Source: a virus. Taken from it: DNA of 25,844 bases. The DNA is taken from positions 1 through 25,844 of the IMG/VR virus record IMGVR_UViG_3300045885_000275; one strand, written 5' to 3'. Position 1 is the first letter of the stretch; every line of letters starts with the position of its first letter. A program made the position numbers and the translations under genes. Under the pieces are notes generated by a model. It saw only the letters and a program-made list of their open reading frames with translations. It made no database searches and had not been told where the DNA came from. Below, piece after piece: positions 1-8,029 of the stretch.

Positions 1-167
1 AGGATCAGGAACCCGGCTGCATTGGTGAACTGGTTGGCGATGCCGACCGGCGCCGGCACCGCGGCGAGACGCGCCTCGATCCGTGCCTCGAAGCTGCGAA
101 TCCGTTCATCCACATAACGCTTCGCGCTGGAAACCAGCGCATCGGCCAGGCGGTCGACGTCAAGCAT
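1..167 (-). CDS. Phage protein downstream of portal, N-terminal part only
   Basis: Only the first 55 residues are in the window; the gene runs off the left edge. The ATG at 167 overlaps the portal stop by 8 bases, so translation is probably coupled to the portal gene. The visible part looks like one amphipathic helix rich in Arg, Glu and Ala (DERIRSFEARIEARLAAVPA), then a short Pro/Gly stretch and hydrophobic residues. Helical starts of this kind occur in minor head or tail-fibre proteins, but no family can be named from this fragment. The position suggests a structural or connector protein. Confidence 0.6.
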   Translation of the reverse strand, partial: MLDVDRLADALVSSAKRYVDERIRSFEARIEARLAAVPAPVGIANQFTNAAGFLI

Positions 168-1593
168 CGGCGATCTCCCAGCGTTTCTGCATGGCGCGGA
201 TCACCGCGTCGGTGGCGTCGGGCGCCGGCAGCGCGAGGCGACGCTCGGACGCCGGCAGCGCTTCCGCGTCGCCCTCGCCCTCGGAGGCCTCGTTGCCTTC
301 CGGCGGCTCGTTCGATCCCCCCGCCGGCGCCGGCGCCGTGCCCTTGGCGAATGGGTCCTCGCGCATGTCGCGTTTAGCGAGCGCCGCCAATGAATAGTTC
401 TGCTGTTGCAGATACGGGCTCGCGCCGCCCACGACCGGCCCATACCCGAGCCGGGCGCGGCCCTCGTTGGGCGCGATCAGGCCGGCAGACACGCCGTCCT
501 TCAGGACGCTCATCTGGGTTGCGGTATCCATCCGGAGGAGGCCCTCCAGATCGAACTCGACGGTGAGGGTCGGGCCGAGATCGAGGCCCTCATCGAGGCA
601 GAGCTCGGCCGCTTCAATCAGCGCCTGGAGGCACTGCGAATAATACTCGGTATTGAGCGCCTGAATGTTGTTGTAGGTGGGCATCGTGCCCAGCCCGATC
701 TTGTAGGGCGGCACATGGAAGGTCGAGCACACCACCTCGGCGGTCCATTTCAGCTGCTCGATCATCTGGCTTTCCTGGGCGCTGATCGGCAGCTTCTCGA
801 ATTTCAAACCGTCGCCGAGCACCGCGACACGCCCGGTGTTCGCCCCGCTGAAGTTCGTCTCCCACGCCTCCTTCAGCCGGGTTGCCGTCTCGTCCTTGAT
901 CGCCCCCGGCGCCGTGAGGATCCCGCCCGGCATGGAGCGGTTGCCGAAGAACCACGCCGCCTGCGTCATCATCGCGTTGCCGGCGGTCGCCGCCAGGCCG
1001 CTCGCGTAGATCGGCGAGGTGCCGCAGAGCGGGTGGAAGATGCAGTTAAAGCGGTCGTGGATAATCTCCCGCGCCGGCACCACCACCTGGTTACCGATGC
1101 CGGTAAGGTTGTCGGTGTTGAGCTCGTAGAAGACGTCGCCCTCGTCGGACACCAGCGGCCGGGTCCGCGTCGGGTCGAGGATGTAGAGGCGCTTCACCAC
1201 GCCGCGCTCGTCGCGCTGCTTCAGGCCGTAGGTGTTGCCGCGGCTGAGCTTCGACAGCATCCAGTTTTCCCAGAACTGGATCCGCGTCTGATAATTGTTC
1301 GGCTTGCGGAGGACCGGGCTGTAGGCCGGGTTCGTCGTCTCCTGCCAGATCCCGTCCTCGTCGGCGTCTTCCACCAGGCGGCAGCGCAACTTGGAAATAT
1401 CGGACGCGATCAGCGTCATGCACGCGTAGACCGCGTGGTAGGTGAGGATCAAATTCCGGTCGAGCGAGACGTTCTGCTGCCAGGCGCCGGTGTAGGGCTC
1501 GAGGACGAGCGGCCACCAGCCGCGCCCGCCCGCGACCGAATTAAGCGCCTTCTCCTCGCGTGCACGGGTGATACTGAACCCGAAGATCTTCAC
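160..1593 (-). CDS. HK97-family phage portal protein
   Basis: This is the 477-residue portal, the dodecameric ring at the capsid vertex through which DNA enters and leaves. The length is normal for HK97-type portals (PF04860). Family hallmarks seen include the N-terminal segment around YHAVYACMTLIASDISKLRC, the wing/stem region with WENWMLSKLSRGNTYGL followed by LYILDPTRTRPL, and the motif VVPAREIIHDRFN. The C-terminal 70 residues are Pro/Ala/Gly-rich and probably disordered. The start is a GTG with a weak ribosome-binding site, 11 bases after the preceding small gene, so coupling is likely. It lies downstream of the capsid gene, whereas most HK97-type phages place the portal upstream of the protease. 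Confidence 0.95.
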   Translation of the reverse strand: MKIFGFSITRAREEKALNSVAGGRGWWPLVLEPYTGAWQQNVSLDRNLILTYHAVYACMTLIASDISKLRCRLVEDADEDGIWQETTNPAYSPVLRKPNNYQTRIQFWENWMLSKLSRGNTYGLKQRDERGVVKRLYILDPTRTRPLVSDEGDVFYELNTDNLTGIGNQVVVPAREIIHDRFNCIFHPLCGTSPIYASGLAATAGNAMMTQAAWFFGNRSMPGGILTAPGAIKDETATRLKEAWETNFSGANTGRVAVLGDGLKFEKLPISAQESQMIEQLKWTAEVVCSTFHVPPYKIGLGTMPTYNNIQALNTEYYSQCLQALIEAAELCLDEGLDLGPTLTVEFDLEGLLRMDTATQMSVLKDGVSAGLIAPNEGRARLGYGPVVGGASPYLQQQNYSLAALAKRDMREDPFAKGTAPAPAGGSNEPPEGNEASEGEGDAEALPASERRLALPAPDATDAVIRAMQKRWEIADA

Positions 1594-1604
1594 CGGCGCG
1601 GCCC

Positions 1605-2027
1605 TTACTCGGTCTCGCCCTCATCGGCCGGCTCTTCCGCCCCGGCCGATCGCCGGGTCCGCCGGCGACGCGGCGGCGCGGCTTCCGCCGGCGGTGGCGT
1701 CAATCCCGAGCCCTCGCCCCGCATCGCCCCCACCGGGCGACCGCTGCCGCCGACACCCCCGGCGCCTCCGGAGGCGGCGCTGACGCGGCCACGCGTCTCC
1801 CGACCGCCGCCCGCGGTCAGATCGGTGGTGGCTGGGGACGCAGGAATGTCGCGGCGCTTGTAGACGCCGCGCCGATAGACCGGCTCGGGCGAATCCTCGG
1901 GAGCGACGGCGGCCTTCCTGGTCGCGATCATCATCCGGGCGTCGCGGTCGCTGACCTCGTAGGTCTCGCCGGCTTTCACCCGATGACCGCCGACCGGGTG
2001 GGTCTTCAGAGCGATCAGCTTGACCAT
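1605..2027 (-). CDS. Small head-region protein of unknown function
   Basis: This 140-residue protein lies between capsid and portal. The ATG at 2027 is preferred because it follows a purine-rich GGAAGGGA site; an upstream in-frame start at 2114 would overlap the capsid gene and gives a low-complexity leader. The first ~45 residues (KTHPVGGHRVKAGETYEVSDRD) look like a compact beta-rich domain, similar in style to small proteins next to capsid genes in other phages. From about residue 65 on it is Gly/Pro/Arg-rich and ends in an acidic tail after an RRRRTRR stretch, so it is probably disordered. A head-completion or capsid-associated role is inferred from position only. Confidence 0.7.
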   Translation of the reverse strand: MVKLIALKTHPVGGHRVKAGETYEVSDRDARMMIATRKAAVAPEDSPEPVYRRGVYKRRDIPASPATTDLTAGGGRETRGRVSAASGGAGGVGGSGRPVGAMRGEGSGLTPPPAEAAPPRRRRTRRSAGAEEPADEGETE

Positions 2028-2053
2028 CGTGAAATTCCCTTCCGCCAACGGAA

Positions 2054-2079
2054 GGGCCCAGCCGCGAGCGGCCGGGCCC
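2054..2079 (-). terminator. GC-rich stem-loop between capsid and small head gene
   Basis: GGGCCC at 2054-2059 pairs with GGGCCC at 2074-2079, and GCCG (2061-2064) pairs with CGGC (2069-2072), forming a strong hairpin 20 bases past the capsid stop. There is no clear T-run on either strand, so it may be an mRNA-stabilising or partial-termination element that keeps capsid mRNA high relative to portal. Function is inferred. Confidence 0.45.
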
Positions 2080-2098
2080 CCTTGATCGGCTTGGCTGG

Positions 2099-3508
2099 TT
2101 ACGAAGCTACCCAATCGACGTCGGTGAGGACCTGGACGCCGCTCGTGCGGCGACGCTTCCAGTTGATCGTCCGCTCGGCGCGAAGACCGACGCTATTGGT
2201 CTGCCAGAGCGAGACCATCGACGTCGCCGGCGTCGGCGGAATCGAATTCGCCACCGGGGCGTCGCTCATTTCCACCGAGGCCTCGGTGCTCATGTCGACG
2301 TTGATCCCGCCTTCGTCGGCCAGGTAGATGTCGCCGGCGTTGACGAGCTCGACCACTGCGCCCGTGCTCTCGTGCGGCATGTATTCCGACGCGATCACCG
2401 GCAGGCCGAAGAACGTCCCGCCATTGAGCGAGATGCCGGGGAATTCCGGCTGGCCGAGCGCGTTCTGCATCAGTGAGAGCTGGAGAGCGATCGATGACGG
2501 CATGAGCCACACGCCGCTCGTCGGCGGGTTGTTCGCGGCAATGAACGCGTTCATCACCGCCGCGACGTCGGTTCGCACGCCCGCGGCATCGGTGCCGGTC
2601 GACACGATCGGCGTAACGCCGTTGGCGATCGACGGCGGCTTGATCCCCGCCGTGCCGGCGTTGTTCGGATCAACGAAATCGCGGTCCAGACGATCGCGGA
2701 GCGCCTCGGCCAGGCCATCGCGGACAAGGACCTCGGCGTTCGGGCTGCTGTCGCGGAGGAGCTCCATCGTGATGATCGCAATGTTCGCGACCTTCAACGG
2801 TTCGAGCGTGGTCCGCGAGAAGTCGAACGAGGTGAGCGGCTTCGCCCGCCCCTCGCCAACCCAGTAGCCGGCGCCGCCGCCGATCTGGCTCACCAGCGGC
2901 GTCCGGAACGGCACGCGCCGCAGGCTCGGGATCCCGTTCGCCCCGAACTTGCCGAGGATCGTCATTGGCCGGAGGTAGGCGACGAAATCCGCGAACGGCC
3001 CGCTCTCGGTCGACACCAGGGCGCTGCCCCATCCGGCAGGGCTGTCCGTGCTGTCACCGCCGACGCTCCCGGCCGGCACCGCCGCCTTGAGGACGCCGAT
3101 GGTGACATCGTCGTGCTTCCACCGGTTCTCGGCGTAGGCGAGCGCCTGCAGGAGATTGCCCTTGGCAAACCCGACCGCCTTGGCGATGCGCGCGAACCGG
3201 ATGCCCGGCTCGAGCTTTTCGGTGTTCTTGACGATGATCCCGGCGCGCGCCTGGCTGCCCTCGCCTTCGCTCCGGGCTTCGTTGACCGGCTTCGCCTTCA
3301 CGGCGGTGACCCGCTCGAGCGAGCGGAGCCGGGTGAGATCGCCGTCGATCGCTTCGACCTCGGTCTGCAGGTTGTCGAATTCCTCCTGCTCGGCCTGGTC
3401 GGTCGAGCGGGCCTCGTCCATTCCCTTCTGCATCACCGCTGTCATGCGCGCGGCTTTGGCGGCGCGCGTGGTCTCGAGCGCGGTGATCTGTTCAGACACG
3501 GTCCTCAT
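2099..3508 (-). CDS. HK97-family major capsid protein
   Basis: The 469-residue protein is the head shell subunit (Phage_capsid, PF05065). Residues 1-75 are a charged coiled coil (LQTEVEAIDGDLTRLRSLERV), the delta/scaffold domain that the prohead protease normally removes. The remainder has the HK97-fold order: a region with YLRPMTILGKFG, an E-loop region (GGGAGYWVGEGRAKPLTSFDF), a long spine region (LKVANIAIITMELLRDSSP) and the C-terminal segment with GLPVIASEYMP. The ATG at 3508 is chosen because AAGGAGGGC stands about 14 bases upstream and because the preceding frame belongs to the protease, which overlaps it by 17 bases. An in-frame extension to 3628 would only duplicate protease coding sequence. 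Confidence 0.95.
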   Translation of the reverse strand: MRTVSEQITALETTRAAKAARMTAVMQKGMDEARSTDQAEQEEFDNLQTEVEAIDGDLTRLRSLERVTAVKAKPVNEARSEGEGSQARAGIIVKNTEKLEPGIRFARIAKAVGFAKGNLLQALAYAENRWKHDDVTIGVLKAAVPAGSVGGDSTDSPAGWGSALVSTESGPFADFVAYLRPMTILGKFGANGIPSLRRVPFRTPLVSQIGGGAGYWVGEGRAKPLTSFDFSRTTLEPLKVANIAIITMELLRDSSPNAEVLVRDGLAEALRDRLDRDFVDPNNAGTAGIKPPSIANGVTPIVSTGTDAAGVRTDVAAVMNAFIAANNPPTSGVWLMPSSIALQLSLMQNALGQPEFPGISLNGGTFFGLPVIASEYMPHESTGAVVELVNAGDIYLADEGGINVDMSTEASVEMSDAPVANSIPPTPATSMVSLWQTNSVGLRAERTINWKRRRTSGVQVLTDVDWVAS

Positions 3509-4112
3509 TTTTCCGGGCGCCCTCCTTGGGCGTAATTCGAACTTCGGGGGCCCGAGACGCCGGGAGGAGCTGCACTGCGAACGCCCTGCGCTTTTCGTTG
3601 CCTGACGCGGCTGGCGCAGCACGATCAAATGATTTGACGGTCTGAATGGTGGCTTCCTGGTTGGCGGGGATCGTCACCAGGCTGAGCTCGAGGACCTCGG
3701 TCTCAACGAACCGGATCCCGCCGTCGTCCATGAACGAGAATTCGATCGGCCTGAATCCAATCGAGACGCCGCGGACCAGGCCTGCCTTGATCTCGCCCCA
3801 AGCGGTGTCGACGCGATCGCGGAGCGGACCAGACTCCTCGATCCGCGGCAGCTTCGCCTCAAAGTCGACGCCATCCTTCGTCGGCTTGTCGAACCGGACC
3901 GTGCCGACCGGTTGGTCCGCCTGGTGCTGGTGGAGAAGCGGCAACGGGTTTTTGAACTTGACGCCCAGCGGCTCCACGATGTCGCCGAGGCGATCGGGCG
4001 TCGGCGTCGTCGCCGTGCCGCGGATCGTCCGCTGGTCTTCCTGCACCGCCTTAACGGCCAGGATCGAATAGGCGCGGCGGTTCACCGCCGGGTTGATCAC
4101 GGGGGTGCTCAT
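3492..4112 (-). CDS. HK97-family prohead protease (peptidase S78/U35)
   Basis: This 206-residue serine protease matures the prohead by cutting off the capsid delta domain. It has the family signature: a His region (LLHQHQ, H61/H63), the nucleophile in RGVSIGF (S117), and an acidic position in LELSLVTIPAN (E142). The N-terminal strand RTIRGTATTPTPDRLGDIVEP is typical. The C-terminus is Lys/Arg-rich and overlaps the capsid start by 17 bases. It is the first gene of the block that resumes after the plus-strand insertions, so it needs either read-through from upstream or a promoter in the insertion region. Confidence 0.93.
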   Translation of the reverse strand: MSTPVINPAVNRRAYSILAVKAVQEDQRTIRGTATTPTPDRLGDIVEPLGVKFKNPLPLLHQHQADQPVGTVRFDKPTKDGVDFEAKLPRIEESGPLRDRVDTAWGEIKAGLVRGVSIGFRPIEFSFMDDGGIRFVETEVLELSLVTIPANQEATIQTVKSFDRAAPAASGNEKRRAFAVQLLPASRAPEVRITPKEGARKNEDRV

Positions 4113-4162
4113 TGGTTGTATCCGTTCCGCTTGGGGGGCTTGATCAACGGGAGGAGCGAGCG

Positions 4163-4444
4163 GTGATCGCGAACAACAATCAGGAAGGCGAGGCGCGGGT
4201 CTGGTGGCAGTTCGCCGTCGGCTTCACGCGCGAGGCGGCGGTCATTGCCGGCACCTATTCGCCGTTCAGTTTTGGCCTCGCCCACGACGTCGCGAGCGGC
4301 CGCCTGTTCCAGACTTCGCACGAGCTCCTGGGGACGATCGTCACGGCCTACGATCCGGCGGCCACCGTCGAGGCGCTTACCTCGCAATCACTATCGGACC
4401 GCCTGCGACCACGCCGAGGGCTTGGAGCAAGGCCAAAAGGATGA
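4163..4444 (+). CDS. Small unknown protein on the opposite strand
   Basis: A 93-residue frame with a GTG start at 4163 after GGGAGGAGCGAG, a good ribosome-binding site. The visible protein (WWQFAVGFTREAAVIAGTY, then FQTSHELLGTIVTAYDP) has mixed polar and aromatic composition and looks like a real product, unlike the minus-strand frame across the same bases. The last ~22 residues overlap the 3' end of the convergent membrane-protein gene by 68 bases and look less protein-like. I recognise no family. It starts 50 bases from the divergent protease gene and interrupts the leftward head operon. Confidence 0.55.
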   Translation: MIANNNQEGEARVWWQFAVGFTREAAVIAGTYSPFSFGLAHDVASGRLFQTSHELLGTIVTAYDPAATVEALTSQSLSDRLRPRRGLGARPKG

Positions 4445-4604
4445 CCAGGGCCGCGACCGCGAAGATGACCCAGCGGATGATCTGCTTGATCGCGGCATCG
4501 ATCATCGGCGCGCGGTCGACGATCAGCGTGAGGACATAGGCGATCAGGCCGACGACCAGGGCCAGGATCACGAATCCGATGAGACCGGCGATTGAGATCG
4601 TCAT
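4377..4604 (-). CDS. Small two-segment membrane protein
   Basis: A 75-residue protein with an ATG at 4604 preceded by GAGGAAACCC. Two hydrophobic segments are seen: residues about 4-28 (IAGLIGFVILALVVGLIAYV) and about 43-66 (WVIFAVAALVILLALLQALG), joined by a short charged loop (DRAPMIDAAIKQIIR). This hairpin topology and size resemble class II holins, but also many small phage membrane proteins of unknown role. With no endolysin nearby a lysis role is not supported beyond topology. It is surrounded by plus-strand genes, and its 3' end overlaps one of them. Confidence 0.75.
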   Translation of the reverse strand: MTISIAGLIGFVILALVVGLIAYVLTLIVDRAPMIDAAIKQIIRWVIFAVAALVILLALLQALGVVAGGPIVIAR

Positions 4605-4618
4605 AGGGTTTCCTCGGG

Positions 4619-4624
4619 TTGACA
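4619..4624 (+). promoter_or_regulatory. Possible -35 box in a divergent intergenic gap
   Basis: A perfect TTGACA hexamer lies in the 64-base gap between the membrane-protein start and the YkgJ-like start. No convincing -10 box stands 16-18 bases downstream. It is the only candidate promoter for the plus-strand four-gene operon, but weak. Confidence 0.25.
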
Positions 4625-4668
4625 GTTTCGGGAGGGGCCGCGAGGTTCGGGTATCGCGTGGAGGCGAG

Positions 4669-5202
4669 ATGAGAAGCTGCGGCGGTTGCACCGCGTGCTG
4701 CAAAGTGATGCCGGTCTCCGAGCTCGGAAAACCGGCGCTGACCCGCTGCCAGCACCAGCGCACCGGCAAGGGCTGCGCGATCTACGATCGGCGGCCGCGA
4801 TCGTGCCGCCTGTGGGATTGCCTGTGGCTCAGCGACCCCGAGGCGACGGCCGAGCTCTCACGGCCCGACCGGTCGCATTACGTGATCGACATCCTCCCGG
4901 ACTACGTCACGTCGGTGAATAACGAAACCGGCGAGCGGAAAAACTGGTCGGTACTCCAGATCTGGATAAGCGCCGCGCATCCCCACGCACACCGCGATCC
5001 CCACCTCCGCGCCTTCCTCGAGAAGCACCGGCTGATGGCTCTCATCCGCGTCGGCTCGACCGACGGGTTCTTGCTCGTCCCGCCGGCGGCGAGCTCCACC
5101 GGCGACTGGATCGAGCAGACGTCGTACATCGATCCCGAGCGCGAGCACACCGCCGCGGAGCGCGCCGCGGTATTCCGGCAGCTGCGCGAGGCGGCCGAAT
5201 GA
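4669..5202 (+). CDS. YkgJ-type cysteine-cluster protein
   Basis: A 177-residue protein; the ATG at 4669 follows GGAGGCGAG. The N-terminus has the family pattern CxxCxxCC (C4, C7, C10, C11), followed by C27, C36 and RPxxC ending at C46, with C51 beyond. In the YkgJ/UPF0153 family such cysteines are thought to bind zinc or an Fe-S cluster; the biochemical function is mostly unknown. The C-terminal two thirds carry no motif I recognise. It heads a four-gene plus-strand operon whose genes overlap by 4 bases. A moron-type accessory gene inside the head module is the likely interpretation (inference). Confidence 0.8.
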   Translation: MRSCGGCTACCKVMPVSELGKPALTRCQHQRTGKGCAIYDRRPRSCRLWDCLWLSDPEATAELSRPDRSHYVIDILPDYVTSVNNETGERKNWSVLQIWISAAHPHAHRDPHLRAFLEKHRLMALIRVGSTDGFLLVPPAASSTGDWIEQTSYIDPEREHTAAERAAVFRQLREAAE

Positions 5203-5516
5203 CCGACGACGCGTCGATCGCCCGTTGGCTCAAGCGGATCGGTGCCCCCGCCAACGGCGGTCTGTCACCCGAGCTTCGGACGCTCTTACGGCCCGATCTC
5301 ACCGACTATGAAATTCTGATGCACTGCACGAAGGTTCTGGACAGCGACGCAATGCCGCATGATTTCGCGCGTGCTCTTGCCGAGCTCATTAAGCCCACAC
5401 CCGGCATTGTTTCGCCGTTCTCGTTCCGCCTTGACGTAGAACGGAACACGGATGCTTCGCGTGGAGTGCCCTGGCGGATTGTCGTTAAGCGACCGAAGAC
5501 ACGGAGGCGAAAATGA
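5199..5516 (+). CDS. Unknown 105-residue protein in plus-strand operon
   Basis: The start ATG overlaps the YkgJ-like stop as ATGA, so the two are translationally coupled. The protein has an N-terminal stretch (DASIARWLKRIGAPANGGLS), a helical middle (DYEILMHCTKVLDSDAMPH, then FARALAELIKP) and a strongly basic C-terminus (KRPKTRRRK), which could contact nucleic acid. I recognise no family. AT content in the middle of the gene is higher than in its neighbours, which could mean a different origin. Confidence 0.75.
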   Translation: MTDDASIARWLKRIGAPANGGLSPELRTLLRPDLTDYEILMHCTKVLDSDAMPHDFARALAELIKPTPGIVSPFSFRLDVERNTDASRGVPWRIVVKRPKTRRRK

Positions 5517-5743
5517 CTGACGCTCCGATGCGGCGGTGGACGATCGATTTCACCTTCACGGGCGACCGCGCGCAAACCGTCCTTGCCGAAGCGACCAACC
5601 CGTCCGACGCGTTCCACGCGGCGATCACCTTCGTCGCCCGGACGATGAAGCCCGGCGAAAATTACCGGCACGTCTACGTCGGCACCGAAAAGCCGAGCGA
5701 TAGCGATCCGAACATGCAGATGCCGGTCGCGTGGGCGCCGTGA
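5513..5743 (+). CDS. Unknown 76-residue protein in plus-strand operon
   Basis: The start overlaps the preceding stop as ATGA. The sequence reads as a small alpha/beta protein: a strand (RWTIDFTFTGDRAQTVLAEA), a helix (NPSDAFHAAITFVARTMK) and another strand (NYRHVYVGTEK). There are no cysteines, signal peptide or membrane segment, and no family I can name. Coupling to both neighbours suggests a shared role with the YkgJ-like protein. Confidence 0.75.
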   Translation: MTDAPMRRWTIDFTFTGDRAQTVLAEATNPSDAFHAAITFVARTMKPGENYRHVYVGTEKPSDSDPNMQMPVAWAP

Positions 5744-6003
5744 TCCGACGCTGGCACTGGCTCCGCGATGGCCCCTGCCCGACCGACCGCCCGTTCGTGA
5801 CCTCGCACCGGATGCTCGACGTGGGCTCGACCATGGTCGGGTCGATCATGAACGCGCCGGCGAATTGCGTCGCGGTCGCGATCCGGTGGGACCCGATCAA
5901 TCTCAGCGGCCGCGTCGTCGCCGATTGCGAGCGCGCCGCGCGCCGCAAAGGCATTCGGATTTTTTGGGTCCGACGGCGCCGCGCTTCACGCGTCCGGCAA
6001 TAG
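5740..6003 (+). CDS. Unknown 87-residue basic protein ending the plus-strand operon
   Basis: The GTG at 5740 is chosen because it overlaps the previous stop as GTGA, matching the rest of the operon; an in-frame GTG nine bases upstream is the alternative. It contains a conserved-looking core (VTSHRMLDVGSTMVGSIMN, then NCVAVAIRWDP) and a very basic tail (RRKGIRIFWVRRRRASR). No family recognised. Its stop lies two bases from the end of the convergent minus-strand gene, leaving no room for a separate terminator. Confidence 0.65.
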   Translation: MIRRWHWLRDGPCPTDRPFVTSHRMLDVGSTMVGSIMNAPANCVAVAIRWDPINLSGRVVADCERAARRKGIRIFWVRRRRASRVRQ

Positions 6004-6004
6004 G

Positions 6005-6289
6005 TCAGGCTATTCGCTTCCGGAGATGCGCCGGCACGATCTCGTCATCGTCGCCGCCAGCCATCGCCGTCGCGATGAACCGCGGATTAACCCAGACATG
6101 CAGCGCGTCCCTTTGCTCGACGTCGCCGATCACGATGCAGATTGCTTCCTGATCTTCCACAACATCGCCCGTCTCCGGCGGGGCGGGCGGCTGATAAAAG
6201 CCACTGATGACGCTGCCGTCCGAGAGCGTCACGATGACACGACCTCCCTCCGGCGGCATTTTGGCAGCTACGGCAGATAGTGCGTCCAT
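6005..6289 (-). CDS. Small unknown protein after large terminase
   Basis: A 94-residue protein whose ATG at 6289 follows AAAGGGGAC, 12 bases after the terminase stop. The sequence has a beta-strand-like segment (GRVIVTLSDGSVISGFYQP), an acidic middle and a second strand pair (AICIVIGDV, HVWVNPRFIATAM). This resembles small SH3-like or OB-like folds, but I recognise no family. Position between TerL and the protease suggests a late protein. Confidence 0.75.
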   Translation of the reverse strand: MDALSAVAAKMPPEGGRVIVTLSDGSVISGFYQPPAPPETGDVVEDQEAICIVIGDVEQRDALHVWVNPRFIATAMAGGDDDEIVPAHLRKRIA

Positions 6290-6301
6290 GGTGTCCCCTT
6301 T

Positions 6302-8029
6302 TCACGCGAAGATCAGCTGGTAGGTCTTCTCCGGCTCGGCGCTGGTCATGGTCGCGGCGCCGACCGCCATCGCGAGCGCAATCAACGCGTCGATCCGGTT
6401 CACCGCCCGCCGCTTCGAAAACCAGAAATTGCCGAACGGGTCGCCCTCGACTGCAGCCGACATCATCGCCGCGATCAGCACCGGGCTGCGCCGCAACCGA
6501 ATGCGCTTGTCGAGGATCAGCCCCTCGAGCGTCAGCTTGGAGCCCGGCATCCACAGCCCGCTCTCGGCGCCCTTCCGCTTGCCGCCCTGCGGGTGTTCCA
6601 CGATCGGTAGCGTCAGGCCGAGCGCGTCGAGCTCGGGCTGAAAGTGCTTGTTGAAACCATACGCATCGTAGGCCAGCGCCTTGACCTTGAAGATGCTGCT
6701 GACCTCGGCCACCCGCGCCGCCAGGAATTCGAAGCCGACGACCTTGCCCGGCGTCGCCGCGAGCCACCCGTCGCGAACCCAGAGCTCATAGGGCGCCTGG
6801 TCGCGGATCGCGCGCTCGCCGAGCGTGTCGGCCGGCGTCCAGGCCTCAACCCATCCATCGAACGTCGGGCGGCCCTGCTCGTCCTTGCCGGTTTCCACGA
6901 CGCCGGCGAGCGTCGACAGATCCTGCGTCGCCGACAGATCGAGCCCGAGCGCCACCTCCTTGCCGCGGTGCTCCCCCGGATCGAAGTCGGCGAGCACCGC
7001 CTCGATCGTCGGCCGCGCCATCCACGCCTGCTCGGCGTCGGTCCAGACGCAAAAGTGGTAGCGCAAGATCCCGTTGAGCTTGCCGGGGATGGCCTTTGCC
7101 TGGGCGACGACGTCGGCGAGATACGCGCGGGTGATCGTGACGTCGAGGAGCGGGTTTGCCTTCTCCCAGCATGCCGGGTCCTCGAGCGGATCGTCGCCCT
7201 CGTCCAGCGCGCAGACATACGAGAACGAGGTGTCGTCCTCGACGTCGCCGGCGGCCACGTTCACCGCGTGCTGATGCTCGGCCCAGCACACCGAATTCCG
7301 ATCGCTGCCGCTGTTGGTGATCATCACCAGGAGCGGCTGCCGGCGCCACTTAAACCCGCGCTCGAGCATTTCGATCACGCGGCCGTCGCGGTGCTCGTGG
7401 ATCTCGTCGCAGAGCGCGCAGCTGGGACGCGGGCCCGACTGTCCGTCCTCGGAGGAGATCGGCCGGAAGAACGAGCCGCTCTGCGTGTCGGTGAGATTCC
7501 AGACCGGGTTATTTCCCGACGTCAGGATCCGGGCGCTGAGATGCGGCGACTGCGCGCGCATCGCCACGGCGTCGCGGAACAGCACCATCGCCTGCTCGCG
7601 CTTCGACGCGGCCGCGTAGACCTCAGCGCGGGCCTCATGGTCCGACACCATGCAGTAGAGCCCGATCCCCGCGGCGAGCGGCGTCTTACCGTTCCCCTTC
7701 CCCTGCTCGATGTACGCCCGCCGGAATCGCCGCGCCCCATGCGCCCGCTTCCACCCGAACAACGAGCCGATGATGAACGCCTGCGACGGGTGGAGCTCGA
7801 AGACTTCCCCCTCGAACTGCCCGCCGGCCAGGCGGAGCACGCTCGGGAAGTAGCTGGTGACGTGCTTTGCCGCGGCCGGATCCCACACCAGGCCGCGCTT
7901 CGGACCATCGACCAGGTCGCGGAGATGGCGCTCGCAGCTGTGACGGACATGCGGGCCGGCGATGATCCGGCCGGCGGCGACGTCCCGCGCGTAGCGGGTT
8001 ACGACATCGTCAGGCGGCGGCCTGGGCAT
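6302..8029 (-). CDS. terL: Phage terminase large subunit
   Basis: The 575-residue packaging motor combines an N-terminal ATPase with a C-terminal RNase H-like nuclease; length and motifs fit Terminase_1 (PF03354) of HK97-like phages. The Walker A-type loop is EQGKGNGKT (residues 108-116). Walker B with the catalytic glutamate is in CALCDEIHEH (D208, E209). The nuclease domain shows LGLDLSATQD (D364, D370), AYDAYGFN and a late Asp in RIDALIALAMA. It overlaps the end of the methyltransferase gene by 20 bases and works with the P27-type small subunit encoded two genes upstream. Confidence 0.96.
   Translation of the reverse strand: MPRPPPDDVVTRYARDVAAGRIIAGPHVRHSCERHLRDLVDGPKRGLVWDPAAAKHVTSYFPSVLRLAGGQFEGEVFELHPSQAFIIGSLFGWKRAHGARRFRRAYIEQGKGNGKTPLAAGIGLYCMVSDHEARAEVYAAASKREQAMVLFRDAVAMRAQSPHLSARILTSGNNPVWNLTDTQSGSFFRPISSEDGQSGPRPSCALCDEIHEHRDGRVIEMLERGFKWRRQPLLVMITNSGSDRNSVCWAEHQHAVNVAAGDVEDDTSFSYVCALDEGDDPLEDPACWEKANPLLDVTITRAYLADVVAQAKAIPGKLNGILRYHFCVWTDAEQAWMARPTIEAVLADFDPGEHRGKEVALGLDLSATQDLSTLAGVVETGKDEQGRPTFDGWVEAWTPADTLGERAIRDQAPYELWVRDGWLAATPGKVVGFEFLAARVAEVSSIFKVKALAYDAYGFNKHFQPELDALGLTLPIVEHPQGGKRKGAESGLWMPGSKLTLEGLILDKRIRLRRSPVLIAAMMSAAVEGDPFGNFWFSKRRAVNRIDALIALAMAVGAATMTSAEPEKTYQLIFA

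Noticed and set aside
406-1863. 485-codon open frame on the plus strand opposite the portal gene
   Set aside because: Arg/Ala/Leu/Val-rich shadow caused by high third-position GC; no ribosome-binding site and no family features, while the minus strand encodes a clear portal.
4109-4387. 92-codon minus-strand frame between membrane protein and protease
   Set aside because: Low-complexity Arg/Asp-rich sequence without ribosome-binding site; the plus-strand frame here reads as a better protein.
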